Source: Treponema sp. (GTDB taxonomy: Bacteria; Spirochaetota; Spirochaetia; Treponematales; Breznakiellaceae). Taken from it: 28,700 bases of DNA. Below the pieces are notes generated by a model that worked only from the letters and a program-made list of their open reading frames with translations, was not told the origin of the DNA and searched no databases. The stretch covers positions 1 to 28,700 of the forward strand of contig JAITNU010000087.1 of NCBI GenBank assembly GCA_031290325.1, written 5' to 3'. Position 1 is the first letter of the stretch; each line of letters opens with the position of its first letter. A program made the position numbers and the translations under genes. Below, piece by piece: positions 15,631-23,828 of this stretch.

Positions 15631-16752
15631 ATGCGGGCAACTAAAGCGATAATCCATTTAGACCGGTTCTGCCGGAATCTCAGGATGATACAGAATAAAG
15701 TAGGCGCCGGAACTTTAATCTGCGCCCCGGTTAAGGCTGATGCCTATGGCCACGGGGCCTTGCAGGTGGCAAGGGCGGCTATAGCTGCCGGCGCCCGGTA
15801 TCTGGCGGTGGCCACTATTCAGGAAGGGATAGACCTGCGGGAAGCGGGGATCAAGGCGCCTATCCTGGTCCTCTCCCTCCCGCTGCCGGAGGAACTCCCC
15901 GATCTGGTTACCCAGCGCCTCATCCCCCTGGTTGGGGACCGGGAATTTGCCGAAGCCGCTGACCAGGTGGCCACGCAGGTGGGGACACCTCTTGGGGTGC
16001 ATCTCAAGATTGATACCGGTATGGGGCGGGTGGGCTGCAGGCCTGAAGAAGCGGCGGACCTGGCGGCCTTTATCAATTCCCGGAACTCCCTGGAATACCA
16101 GGGAACCGCGACCCATTTGGCGGTCGCCGATTCAGTGGCCGCGGAAGAGCAGGACTATACGAAAAAGCAGCTTACCCGGTTTCGAGAGGCGGTACAGGCT
16201 ATTAAAGATGCGGGAATTGATCCCGGCATTGTCCATGCCGCCAATTCCGGGGCGGTGCTCTTCCACGAGGATTCCTATTTTAATATGATCAGGCCCGGTA
16301 TTCTGCTCTACGGGTATGCACCCACCCTTGAACCGGTCCCGGCCCTGCCGGTGGAACCGGTCATGGAGCTGACTACCTGTATCGTATTCATCAAGGAGGT
16401 AAAAAAAGGGGAGACCGTCTCCTATGGACGAACCTGGATCGCCCCGAAGGACACGATTATCGCCACCATCCCCGTAGGCTATGGTGACGGGCTTCCCCGC
16501 GGGTTAAGCGGAAACTATTCGGTGCTCATCAACGACCAATGGTACCCCCTGGTGGGTAGAATCTGCATGGACCAGTGCATGATCGATTTAGGGGCCGCTT
16601 CTGTGGTGAGGCGCTGGGAACAGGTAACGGTTTTCGGTGCTAAGGCCCAAAGCGCCGCGGTCATAGCCCAAAAACTCCATACCATACCCTACGAGATTAC
16701 CTGTAATATCAACAAACGGGTTCCACGGGTGTATACCGGAAATGAATCCTAA
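15631..16752 (+). CDS. alr: Alanine racemase
   Basis: A PLP-dependent enzyme that interconverts L- and D-alanine for peptidoglycan, in the cytoplasm. The 373-residue length is standard. The PLP lysine is Lys35 in the signature APVKADAYGHG. The second catalytic base is Tyr284 in PVGYGDGLPRG. Further family blocks are visible: LKIDTGMGRVG, HAANSGAVL, MIRPGILLYGY and GRICMDQCMIDLG. ATG 15631 has an AGGAAA site. It is divergent from the lipoprotein operon and convergent with serS, with 16 bp between stops, so it is probably transcribed alone. Confidence 0.97.
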   Translation: MRATKAIIHLDRFCRNLRMIQNKVGAGTLICAPVKADAYGHGALQVARAAIAAGARYLAVATIQEGIDLREAGIKAPILVLSLPLPEELPDLVTQRLIPLVGDREFAEAADQVATQVGTPLGVHLKIDTGMGRVGCRPEEAADLAAFINSRNSLEYQGTATHLAVADSVAAEEQDYTKKQLTRFREAVQAIKDAGIDPGIVHAANSGAVLFHEDSYFNMIRPGILLYGYAPTLEPVPALPVEPVMELTTCIVFIKEVKKGETVSYGRTWIAPKDTIIATIPVGYGDGLPRGLSGNYSVLINDQWYPLVGRICMDQCMIDLGAASVVRRWEQVTVFGAKAQSAAVIAQKLHTIPYEITCNINKRVPRVYTGNES

Positions 16753-16768
16753 CCCGCGTCCGCAGCCC

Positions 16769-18040
16769 TCATTGGCGACGGCGTATCTCCTCAAACCCGC
16801 AGTAGGGAACCAGCGCCCTGGGGAGCCGCACCGAGCCGTCAGATTGCTGAAAATTCTCCAGTATCGCGATAATACCACGGGAAATGGCAATGGCCGTCCC
16901 GTTGAGCATGTGGACGAAGCGGTTCTTGCCCTCCTCGTCCTTGTATTTAATATTGAGCCTGCGGGCCTGGTAATCGGTGCAGTTGGAGGTGGAGGTTACT
17001 TCCCCCCATTCCCCGCCGTTTCTGCCGGGCATCCAGGCTTCCAGGTCCCACTTGCGATAGGCCGGCGCACCGAGGTCCCCGGTACAGGTATCCACCACCC
17101 GGAAGGGAATCTCAAGACCGGAAAAAATCTCCTCTTCAATGGCCCGCAGTTCTTCGTGGAACCGGTCCGAATCTTCCGGGAGGCAGTACATAAACATCTC
17201 CAGTTTGGTGAATTGATGCACCCGGTACAGCCCCTTGGAGAACTGCCCCGCTGCCCCTGCTTCCCGGCGAAAACAGTGGGACAGCCCGGCCATGCGGAGG
17301 GGAAGCTGTTCCCTGGAGAGTATCACGTTGGAGTAATAGCCCCCCAGGGTGATCTCCGCAGTTCCCACGAGACAGGTACCTTCTTCCTCCAGGGTATACA
17401 CATTGGACTCAGCCCCCCGGGGATTAAAGCCGATGCCCTCAAGGATCTCCTCTTTGGCAAGATCCGGGGTGATAAAAGGGGTAAAGCCCTTTTTTTGTAA
17501 TATATCCAGGGCATACCGGATGAGCCCCAATTCCAGAAAGACCCCTTCGTTTTTAAGGTAATAGAACTTGGTCCCCGAAACTTTCGTGGCCGCATCAAAA
17601 TCAATGATATCCAGGTTCTGTCCCAGGGTGACATGATCCAGCGGCTCAAAGTCAAACCGGGTAGGTTCGCCAACTCGCTTCACTTCCAGGTTATCCTTAT
17701 CTTCTTTACCCACCGGAGCATCAGGATGGGCCATGTTCGGAATCCGCCGGGCCTCGGTTTCCAGCTCCGCCTCAACCTTCCCCAATTCCCCTTCGGCAGC
17801 GGCAATGTCCTCTTTGAACTTTTTCCCCTCTGCAATAAGCCCCGTGCGTTCTGTAGGCTTACCCTTCATAGCCGCTGCATTGGCGTTGCGCTGCTGCTGG
17901 AGGGACTGGAGCGCCGTGGCCAACTCGGTACGGCGGTTAAAAAGCCGGACCACTGCGTCCGCATCGGCCTTCATATACCGGTCGGTGATGTTCTGCTTGA
18001 CCGCCGGGAGTTTATCTACAATGAAACGATAATCTAACAT
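16769..18040 (-). CDS. serS: Seryl-tRNA synthetase
   Basis: A class II synthetase that charges tRNA-Ser (and tRNA-Sec where present) with serine. The 423-residue length is normal. The N-terminal tRNA-binding coiled coil covers about residues 25-105. The catalytic core has motif 2 (FRREAGAAG followed by GLYRVHQFTKLEMF) and motif 3 (GTAIAISRGIIAILENFQ, then GSVRLPRALVPY). The TSTSNCTDYQARR block near the serine site is intact. The gene is last in a minus-strand run after holA, but a promoter lies in the 47-bp gap. The ATG has no Shine-Dalgarno sequence, and the predicted transcript start is one or two bases away from it. Confidence 0.97.
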   Translation of the reverse strand: MLDYRFIVDKLPAVKQNITDRYMKADADAVVRLFNRRTELATALQSLQQQRNANAAAMKGKPTERTGLIAEGKKFKEDIAAAEGELGKVEAELETEARRIPNMAHPDAPVGKEDKDNLEVKRVGEPTRFDFEPLDHVTLGQNLDIIDFDAATKVSGTKFYYLKNEGVFLELGLIRYALDILQKKGFTPFITPDLAKEEILEGIGFNPRGAESNVYTLEEEGTCLVGTAEITLGGYYSNVILSREQLPLRMAGLSHCFRREAGAAGQFSKGLYRVHQFTKLEMFMYCLPEDSDRFHEELRAIEEEIFSGLEIPFRVVDTCTGDLGAPAYRKWDLEAWMPGRNGGEWGEVTSTSNCTDYQARRLNIKYKDEEGKNRFVHMLNGTAIAISRGIIAILENFQQSDGSVRLPRALVPYCGFEEIRRRQ

Positions 18041-18048
18041 AATGGGAG

Positions 18049-18077
18049 AGTATAATCCTGATGGCTTTTCTTAACAA
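18049..18077 (-). promoter_or_regulatory. Promoter of serS
   Basis: On the minus strand, TTGTTA (18072-18077) and TATACT (18049-18054) are separated by 17 bp. The expected start near 18042 is practically at the serS ATG (18040), consistent with a leaderless or near-leaderless message. Confidence 0.5.
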
Positions 18078-18087
18078 GAACTGGTTC

Positions 18088-19101
18088 TCAAATGCGGCCT
18101 GGGATCGTGAATAGTTTATACAGATACAGGTCCATCAATATGGTTTCGAGACTGGGACCGTTTGAGCGGATGCGGATGTCATATTCTGCGGTCAGGGAAA
18201 GGCAGACATTCACTGCTGCGGAATTGTACCGCCGGCTTGCGGCCTCATAATCCTTCCGGGCCTTGACAGAAGTGAGTCCTATCTTCTTAAAATCCGTGTC
18301 CCCAGGGTTTCCCGATTCAACCAGGAAAAGATAGTCCCGGAGTTTTCTGAAACACCAGGTAAGCCCTGCCATGATAGTCACCGGAGACTCCTTGGCCATG
18401 AGGAGGGTGTGGAGGGATTCAAGGCTTTTTGAAAGGTCCCCAGCGGCAATCCGGGAAAAGAGGGTAAAGGCGGATTCTTCCCTGGTATGGGAAAGCCACT
18501 TCTCCACATCAGCACCGGTAAGTACCGCGCCTTTACCCAGGAACAGCATGAGCCGGGAACAGGCCTGTCTGAGGGCATCGGTGTTATTTTCCACCAGTTC
18601 CAGGAGCGTCTCAATAGCGTCTTCGCCGATCCTGCAGCCGGCTCGCCTGAAAAAAGAGGCCACCCATTCCTGTTTCCGGTTTTCAAAAAGTTCCCAGAAC
18701 ACCCGCTTGGCACCGGCGGGGACCGGCGTTTCCAGCCCCTTTACCAGGCTGGTCGCCTCGGATATGAGGATGAGGGTGGTGTCCGCCTGCGGATCGGCCA
18801 TGTAGGAGGCGAGGAGTTCAACCTCTTCCTTTTTCTTGAGGATCTCGGCGTTTTTAATGAAAATAAGCCGGGTATCTGAAAAGAGGGAACCGTTCCGCAA
18901 TACCGAAACAAGCTCCTGAACCGGTGTTTCCCCTGCATAAAAAGAGGTTTCTTCCAAGGATCCCTCAGCTTCCACAGCCCCGGCTTTGGTCTTTGCCGGT
19001 GCAACGCCCTCCCGGCGCAAACGCTGGCGGATTTCATTAATCGCGTCCTGCTTCTCCCCGATTTCCGGGCCGAGAAAGAGGAAGCAGCTTCCCTTAGTCA
19101 C
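18088..19101 (-). CDS. holA: DNA polymerase III delta subunit
   Basis: The clamp-loader delta subunit opens the beta sliding clamp. The 337-residue length is typical. The protein follows the family layout: an N-terminal domain with FLFLGPEIGEKQDAI, the block LVSVLRNGSLFSDTRLIFIKNAE, a middle AAA-like lid region with TLLELVENNTDALRQACSRL, and a C-terminal helical collar (YEAASRRYNSAAVNVCLSLTAEYDIRIRSNG). Like other delta subunits it lacks a functional Walker A motif. The start codon is GTG at 19101, with a GGGGGT stretch about seven bases upstream. It lies 45 bp after the ntrX stop and is probably in the same transcript. Sequence similarity in this family is low, so the call rests on overall pattern. 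Confidence 0.88.
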   Translation of the reverse strand: MTKGSCFLFLGPEIGEKQDAINEIRQRLRREGVAPAKTKAGAVEAEGSLEETSFYAGETPVQELVSVLRNGSLFSDTRLIFIKNAEILKKKEEVELLASYMADPQADTTLILISEATSLVKGLETPVPAGAKRVFWELFENRKQEWVASFFRRAGCRIGEDAIETLLELVENNTDALRQACSRLMLFLGKGAVLTGADVEKWLSHTREESAFTLFSRIAAGDLSKSLESLHTLLMAKESPVTIMAGLTWCFRKLRDYLFLVESGNPGDTDFKKIGLTSVKARKDYEAASRRYNSAAVNVCLSLTAEYDIRIRSNGPSLETILMDLYLYKLFTIPGRI

Positions 19102-19146
19102 AATCAGTACCCCCGATACAGGTCACTAGCTCCTGTTGCCGTGTGT

Positions 19147-20538
19147 TCATCGGTCTGTCCTTATGCCGTATCTGCGTAACTTGCCGTGGAGATTACTGGG
19201 ATAGATGCCAATCGCCTCTGCGGTCCGGGATATAATACCATCATGCCTGGAGAGTTGGAATTCCAAATAGCGCTTTTCAAAGGATTCTTTTGCCTCATTA
19301 TAACCCAAGTCCATCATTGCTGAAAAAACCCCTCCCAAAGCGTCGTCTTTTTGATTCCCCTGGGCCCCGGGATTCTGCTGTAAAAGCCCCATGATCGCCG
19401 ATTCCCCCACCTGGTCCCCCTGGTGCATCACGAGGATCCGTTCTGCCAGGTTTTTGAGTTCCCTGACATTCCCCGGCCAGGTATATACGTTCAGTGCCTG
19501 CAAAGCCCCGTCGTCAAAGGTGATCTTTTCAGTACGCAGGGTTTCCGCACCGATCTCCTTCAGGAAATGAAACAAGAGGAGGGGCACATCCCCAGGCCGT
19601 TCCCGGAGGGGCGGTATATGAATAGGAATGACATTGAGGCGGAAAAAGAGGTCCTGCCTGAAATGGCCTGCTTCACATTCCTCCCCCAGGTTCTTGTTGG
19701 TAGCCGCCACAATCCGTACATCCACCTCTATTGTCTTTTCTCCCCCCACCCGTTCGATCTTTTGTTCCTGAATCGCCCGGAGTACTTTGGCCTGGGCGGT
19801 GAGAGACATATCCCCAATCTCATCCAGGAAAAGCGTTCCCCCATTGGCCATTTCAAAGCGCCCCTTACGGCTTGAAACCGCGTCGGTAAAGGCCCCCTTT
19901 TCATGGCCGAAGAGTTCGCTTTCAATCAGGGAATCGGGGATCGCGGCGCAGTTGACCTCCACAAAGGCCCTTCCGGTCCGGGAAGACCCTTCGTGGATGG
20001 CACGGGCGACCAGTTCCTTGCCCGTACCGTTCTCCCCGGTGATGAGGATCCGGGCGTCACTGGCGGCAGCCTGTTTGATCAGGGTCCGCACCTGCTCAAT
20101 TTCAGCACTGACGCCAATGAGCGCGTCCTGCTGGAAACCGGCATGCTGTTTCAGGTCCCGGTTTTCCTCCCGCAGCTTCCGCAGGGTGAGGGCGTTACGG
20201 CATACGGTCAGTACCTTATCCAGGGAAAGGGGCTTTTCCAGAAAATCAAAGGCCCCGCGCTTCACCGCCCGTACCGCCATGTCCACATTGGCATGACCGG
20301 AAATAACCACCACCTCAATCTGAGGCCAGCCGCTTCGGATCCGCTCCAATGCCTCAATACCCCCCATTTTGGGGAGCAATACGTCGAGAAAAACCAGGCC
20401 AACCGCTTCCCGGTTGAGCAGCTCAAGGCCCACCACCGCGTCTTCCGCAGTAAGGACCTTGTAGTGTTCATCCTCCAGGATCAGCCCAAGGGTTTTGCGT
20501 ATCCCCGGTTCATCATCAATAATCAGGATACTGCTCAT
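19147..20538 (-). CDS. ntrX: NtrC/NtrX-type sigma-54-dependent response regulator
   Basis: A 463-residue three-domain regulator. The receiver domain (residues 1-120) has phospho-acceptor Asp52 and Lys102. The AAA+ domain has Walker A GENGTGKE (168-175) and Walker B TLFLDEIGD (235-243). The sigma-54 contact loop reads GAFTDA (215-220) where the usual consensus is GAFTGA. The C-terminal Fis-type helix-turn-helix ends at residue 460 and contains ISRTAEAIGIYPSNLHGKL. ATG 20538 is chosen for its GGAGGAG site; an upstream start would add ten residues before the receiver domain. It lies 82 bp after ntrY, whose product presumably phosphorylates it. NtrX is preferred to AtoC because of the NtrY partner. 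Confidence 0.9.
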   Translation of the reverse strand: MSSILIIDDEPGIRKTLGLILEDEHYKVLTAEDAVVGLELLNREAVGLVFLDVLLPKMGGIEALERIRSGWPQIEVVVISGHANVDMAVRAVKRGAFDFLEKPLSLDKVLTVCRNALTLRKLREENRDLKQHAGFQQDALIGVSAEIEQVRTLIKQAAASDARILITGENGTGKELVARAIHEGSSRTGRAFVEVNCAAIPDSLIESELFGHEKGAFTDAVSSRKGRFEMANGGTLFLDEIGDMSLTAQAKVLRAIQEQKIERVGGEKTIEVDVRIVAATNKNLGEECEAGHFRQDLFFRLNVIPIHIPPLRERPGDVPLLLFHFLKEIGAETLRTEKITFDDGALQALNVYTWPGNVRELKNLAERILVMHQGDQVGESAIMGLLQQNPGAQGNQKDDALGGVFSAMMDLGYNEAKESFEKRYLEFQLSRHDGIISRTAEAIGIYPSNLHGKLRRYGIRTDR

Positions 20539-20583
20539 AGGTCCTGCTCCTCCATACTGATACAACACCGTTCCACCGTATCA

Positions 20584-20612
20584 ATACTATACGTTAATAC
20601 TATTCTGTTCAA
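20584..20612 (-). promoter_or_regulatory. Internal promoter and dyad before ntrX
   Basis: On the minus strand, TTGAAC (20607-20612) and TAGTAT (20584-20589) are separated by 17 bp, inside the 82-bp gap between ntrY and ntrX. Downstream, a 6-bp inverted repeat (TGATAC 20558-20563 and GTATCA 20578-20583) overlaps the expected start region, a plausible autoregulatory site. Confidence 0.5.
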
Positions 20613-20620
20613 GCAATTCA

Positions 20621-22345
20621 TCAGACTTCCTCCTCAAGGGGCAGATCAACAAAAAAGGTCGAACCCAGCCCTTTTGCTGAATTGAACCAGATGGAACCAC
20701 CGTGATCATTCACTATCCGTTCCACAATAGGAAGTCCCAAACCAGTCCCGGATTCCTTGGTCGTAAAATAGGGGGTGAAGATCCGGGAAACGTCTTCCGG
20801 GATAATACCCTTACCCGTATCCCTGATACTCAGCCTACAATAACGGTTTTCCCGCTTTTTGACCAGATCGCTCCATATATCAAGGGAACCAGTGCCGTTC
20901 ATGGCGTCGATCCCGTTGATGATGAGGTTGGTCACGATCTGGGAAAGGCGGCGCCGGTCAACTTTGACCGAAACATCGGCGCTGATGTAGTCCATGGTAA
21001 AGAGTACCCCCGGATAAGAGGTACGGTAGGGGGCGATGATTTCCTCCACAAGCTCCCGCAATTTGGTCCCTGACTGGGAAGGCTCAGTGGGCCGGGAAAG
21101 GGTTCTGAATTCGGTCAGCATGTTCGCAAGCCCCTCGGTTTCCTGGATAATGGCCAGCATGGAACTTTCAAGGATCTCACCGATCCGTTCCGGTTCGTTT
21201 CGCCAGCGCCTGAGCACCCGTTCCGCAGAAAGTTTGATAGGGGTGAGGGGGTTTTTTATCTCATGGGCAAGCTGCTGGGCCATGCTCTGCCAGATGGATA
21301 TTTTTTCCGCCTTGACCAGAGACTCCTGGGATTGCTTCAGATCCCGGATCATCGTATTGAAGGAAGCGATTAAAAGCCCTAATTCATCCTGCTGCCGGGT
21401 CATAATATGAAAGGAAAAATCCCCTTCCGCCACCCGCTGAGTCGCGTCGGTGAGTTCCACAATGGGTTGGGTTACCCTGCCGGTAAAGGAGACGGCAATA
21501 ACAAGGGTCATAAGGATAGTGGGCAAAAAAAAGACGCCATAATAAAATATCAGGAAGGGCCATAGATTACGCTTGAGGAAATTGAGAGAGGTAAAACGGT
21601 CCCGGGTTGTTTCTATGATTTCCCGGGTATGGTCAAACCCCGTTCCCAGACTGTAACTAATCAGGCGCAGCACGTTTTCTTCAGGGTACAGGACATACCG
21701 GATGGTGTCGATATCCCGGGGCATTTCCCGTGCTACAAAGCCCGGCTGCAGGTTCGGCGGAGCGGTGAGCTGCTCCGTTGTTCCCATAAACTCCCGGCTT
21801 ACCCAGGTCTCTTCGGATAGGGCAAAATCCTGGATCCCGATGATCCCTTCAGGCAGGTCCCCGGCCATAAAAACATCACAATCAGTGTTCAGTATCAGGA
21901 CTTCAAGGGTTTCCAGGCGCCGTTCATAGGTATCCAGGACGAATTGCTCGGCGTGGTCTGTGACCGTATCCACGTCGATGGTTTTCCAGAAACCGACTAA
22001 TTCGGCAGGAACCTGGATGGTGATGCTGGTAATCGGTATGGAGGCGAAGACCACAATCAGGATAAAGTAGGCCAGGAGCTTGACCTGGAATTTGCTCCCG
22101 GTCCGGTGGGTGAAGATATCCTGGAAGAAACTCTGCACGGAAATGGCAAAAATCACCAGGATGACTCCGGGAATGGTACAGAAAATAACCAGGTCAAGCA
22201 GATTAGGAAGCTGCCCTTCCCAGAGGATTTCGGAAAAAAAAGACCTGGAAAACAGTAGCATCAGGACACAGAGGAAGCAATATATGAGTACCAAACCCCC
22301 AACATTAATGATGGAATGTTGGGGATGTGTCCCGAGGGTCTTCAT
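20621..22345 (-). CDS. ntrY: NtrY-like sensor histidine kinase
   Basis: A 574-residue membrane kinase. Hydrophobic segments lie at about residues 13-34, 51-73, 88-110 and 262-288; the extracytoplasmic sensor part is between the third and fourth. A HAMP domain (about 285-340) leads straight into the phospho-acceptor site with His361 in LAHEIKNPLTPIKLSAERV. The ATPase domain has an N box (LIINGIDAMNG) and a GTGLGLPIVERI G box. Typical NtrY proteins carry a PAS domain between HAMP and the His site; I see none here. The ATG overlaps the HPr stop codon (ATGA at 22342-22345), so translation is coupled to HPr. Its partner is the downstream regulator. Confidence 0.9.
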   Translation of the reverse strand: MKTLGTHPQHSIINVGGLVLIYCFLCVLMLLFSRSFFSEILWEGQLPNLLDLVIFCTIPGVILVIFAISVQSFFQDIFTHRTGSKFQVKLLAYFILIVVFASIPITSITIQVPAELVGFWKTIDVDTVTDHAEQFVLDTYERRLETLEVLILNTDCDVFMAGDLPEGIIGIQDFALSEETWVSREFMGTTEQLTAPPNLQPGFVAREMPRDIDTIRYVLYPEENVLRLISYSLGTGFDHTREIIETTRDRFTSLNFLKRNLWPFLIFYYGVFFLPTILMTLVIAVSFTGRVTQPIVELTDATQRVAEGDFSFHIMTRQQDELGLLIASFNTMIRDLKQSQESLVKAEKISIWQSMAQQLAHEIKNPLTPIKLSAERVLRRWRNEPERIGEILESSMLAIIQETEGLANMLTEFRTLSRPTEPSQSGTKLRELVEEIIAPYRTSYPGVLFTMDYISADVSVKVDRRRLSQIVTNLIINGIDAMNGTGSLDIWSDLVKKRENRYCRLSIRDTGKGIIPEDVSRIFTPYFTTKESGTGLGLPIVERIVNDHGGSIWFNSAKGLGSTFFVDLPLEEEV

Positions 22346-22608
22346 TCCTCTTCAAACTTAGCCGCAAAGATCCGCGCAATGGTTTCCACGGCTTCCTGTT
22401 CATCTTCCCCATCGGCAATGATCCTGAGCTTGGTCTCATAAGCGGCTCCCAGGGTAATAATACCCATGATGGATTTGCCGTTGATCCGGTCCCTGCCTTT
22501 TTCATAATAAATCGTACATTTAAAATCTTTGACCGCCTGCACGAGCATTGCTGCGGGACGGGCGTGAATTCCAGCCCTGTTGGATACGGTAATAATCTTT
22601 TCTATCAT
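22342..22608 (-). CDS. ptsH: HPr phosphocarrier protein
   Basis: An 88-residue HPr. The enzyme I phosphorylation site is His15 in NRAGIHARPAA, and the HprK regulatory site is Ser46 in NGKSIMGI; both are at the classical positions. AGGA precedes the ATG by eight bases. It lies 24 bp downstream of hprK and overlaps ntrY by four bases. No enzyme I or enzyme II gene is in this window. In treponemes, HPr and HprK are known with an incomplete PTS, so HPr may serve as a regulatory protein and not as a sugar-transport protein. The coupling to NtrY supports that idea but does not prove it. Confidence 0.96.
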   Translation of the reverse strand: MIEKIITVSNRAGIHARPAAMLVQAVKDFKCTIYYEKGRDRINGKSIMGIITLGAAYETKLRIIADGEDEQEAVETIARIFAAKFEEE

Positions 22609-22632
22609 TTATAATTCCTATTAATTTTAATA

Positions 22633-23622
22633 TTATATAATATCTTCCATACCGAAATAAACCGAACGCTCACTGCCGCTTTCGATCCACCTCATGATGT
22701 TTCGATTGAATTCTCTGGCCGAGTTATACCCCATCTTCTTGAGCCGTTCATTCATGGCCGCAGTTTCTATGATAATCGGTATGTTACGGCCTGGTTTAAC
22801 CGGTATTTCCAGCTTCGGAATACTCACCCCCAGAAACTCCATATAGGTTTCTTCGATCCCTAAGCGATCATAGGGTTTTCTCGCATCCCATTCTTCCAGG
22901 ATCACCACCAACTGAATCTGCTTCTGATCCCTTATGGCCCCGACCCCGAACAGATGGGTCACATTGATGATCCCAAGCCCCCGGATCTCCACATGGTGGC
23001 TGATGATCTTATTGGCCCCGGTGCCCATGAGGATATTCCCGTTGACGCAGTGCATATCCACCACATCATCGGCCACCAGCCGGTGCCCGTGTTTGATGAG
23101 TTCCAGGGCGGTTTCACTCTTTCCCACCCCCGAATCCCCCAGAATGAGAATCCCCAGGCCATAGACCTCAACCAGTACCCCATGAACGCTCTGCCGGGGG
23201 GCAAAGATATCCGAGAGAATACGGATAAGGCGGATGTGAAAATCGGTCGTACTCAGCGTGGTCTGGAGTATGGGACACCGGGCCTTCTCAGCTTCCTCAA
23301 AAAAGCCCCGGTCCGGGGTGAGGCCATGACTAAAGATACAGCAGGGGATGGGATAGGTAAACATCTGCTGAATGGTGCTCATTTCCCCTTCCTCCGCAAG
23401 CTTCCGAAGGTACGAAACCTCCCCCCGGCCAAACAACTGTATCCGCTGGTAGGCAAAGGAATCGTAGAACCCCGACAAGGCAAGCCCTGGACGGTTGAGG
23501 TCCGGAATGGTGATTTCCCGGGTAAGCCCCTTGCGCCCCCCAATACAGTGGAGATTCAAGGAATTGTGTTCTTTTAAATCGATATCGATCATATCCAACA
23601 CGGTAAAGCATTTTTCAGGCAT
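22633..23622 (-). CDS. hprK: HPr kinase/phosphorylase
   Basis: A bifunctional enzyme that phosphorylates and dephosphorylates Ser46 of HPr in response to metabolites. Its 329 residues show the family pattern: HGVLVEVYG (147-155) with the catalytic His147, the P-loop GDSGVGKSE (162-170), ADDVVDMH with acidic residues at 185-186, and the C-terminal signature EIRGLGIINVTHLFGVGAI. The ATG at 23622 is only seven bases past a predicted -10 element, so the transcript may be leaderless or may use the internal ATG at 23592. It heads the run hprK-ptsH-ntrY-ntrX-holA-serS. Confidence 0.97.
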   Translation of the reverse strand: MPEKCFTVLDMIDIDLKEHNSLNLHCIGGRKGLTREITIPDLNRPGLALSGFYDSFAYQRIQLFGRGEVSYLRKLAEEGEMSTIQQMFTYPIPCCIFSHGLTPDRGFFEEAEKARCPILQTTLSTTDFHIRLIRILSDIFAPRQSVHGVLVEVYGLGILILGDSGVGKSETALELIKHGHRLVADDVVDMHCVNGNILMGTGANKIISHHVEIRGLGIINVTHLFGVGAIRDQKQIQLVVILEEWDARKPYDRLGIEETYMEFLGVSIPKLEIPVKPGRNIPIIIETAAMNERLKKMGYNSAREFNRNIMRWIESGSERSVYFGMEDII

Positions 23623-23628
23623 ATCCCT

Positions 23629-23657
23629 ATCATAAACAAAAGCATATTTTCATGCAA
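23629..23657 (-). promoter_or_regulatory. Promoter of hprK
   Basis: On the minus strand, TTGCAT (23652-23657) and TATGAT (23629-23634) are separated by 17 bp, immediately before the hprK ATG. A second TTGCAT lies 23 bp farther upstream, and an inverted repeat (ATAGT and ACTAT) lies between the two. Confidence 0.5.
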
Positions 23658-23743
23658 TATATAGTTCTCGTACTATGCAATGCTCCCTCCCTGCTCTATA
23701 GTAATGCTATAAAAATACGTTTTTCGGGAAAAATCACCCCTTC

Positions 23744-23805
23744 AATAGGTGTACCCTATTCCCGATACTAGCCGGTGGCCTTGCCTATGCCTCGGTTATC
23801 GGGAA
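23744..23805 (-). terminator. Paired inverted repeats between two minus-strand operons
   Basis: TTCCCGATA (23759-23767) and TATCGGGAA (23797-23805) form a perfect 9-bp stem with a 29-nt loop. AATAGG (23744-23749) and CCTATT (23755-23760) form a second, overlapping 6-bp stem. They lie 24-85 bp past the stop of the flavodoxin/M15 gene, so they may end that operon. The first downstream T-run on the minus strand is about ten bases farther on, so terminator function is only likely. Confidence 0.35.
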
Positions 23806-23828
23806 ACGGCGGGAACGATAGTGTAAAT

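Noticed and set aside
20560..20578. Sigma-54 promoter (-24/-12) before ntrX
   Set aside because: TGGAACG is followed by TTGT one base too close, and the GC of the -12 element is absent; the 17-bp spaced sigma-70 promoter fits better.
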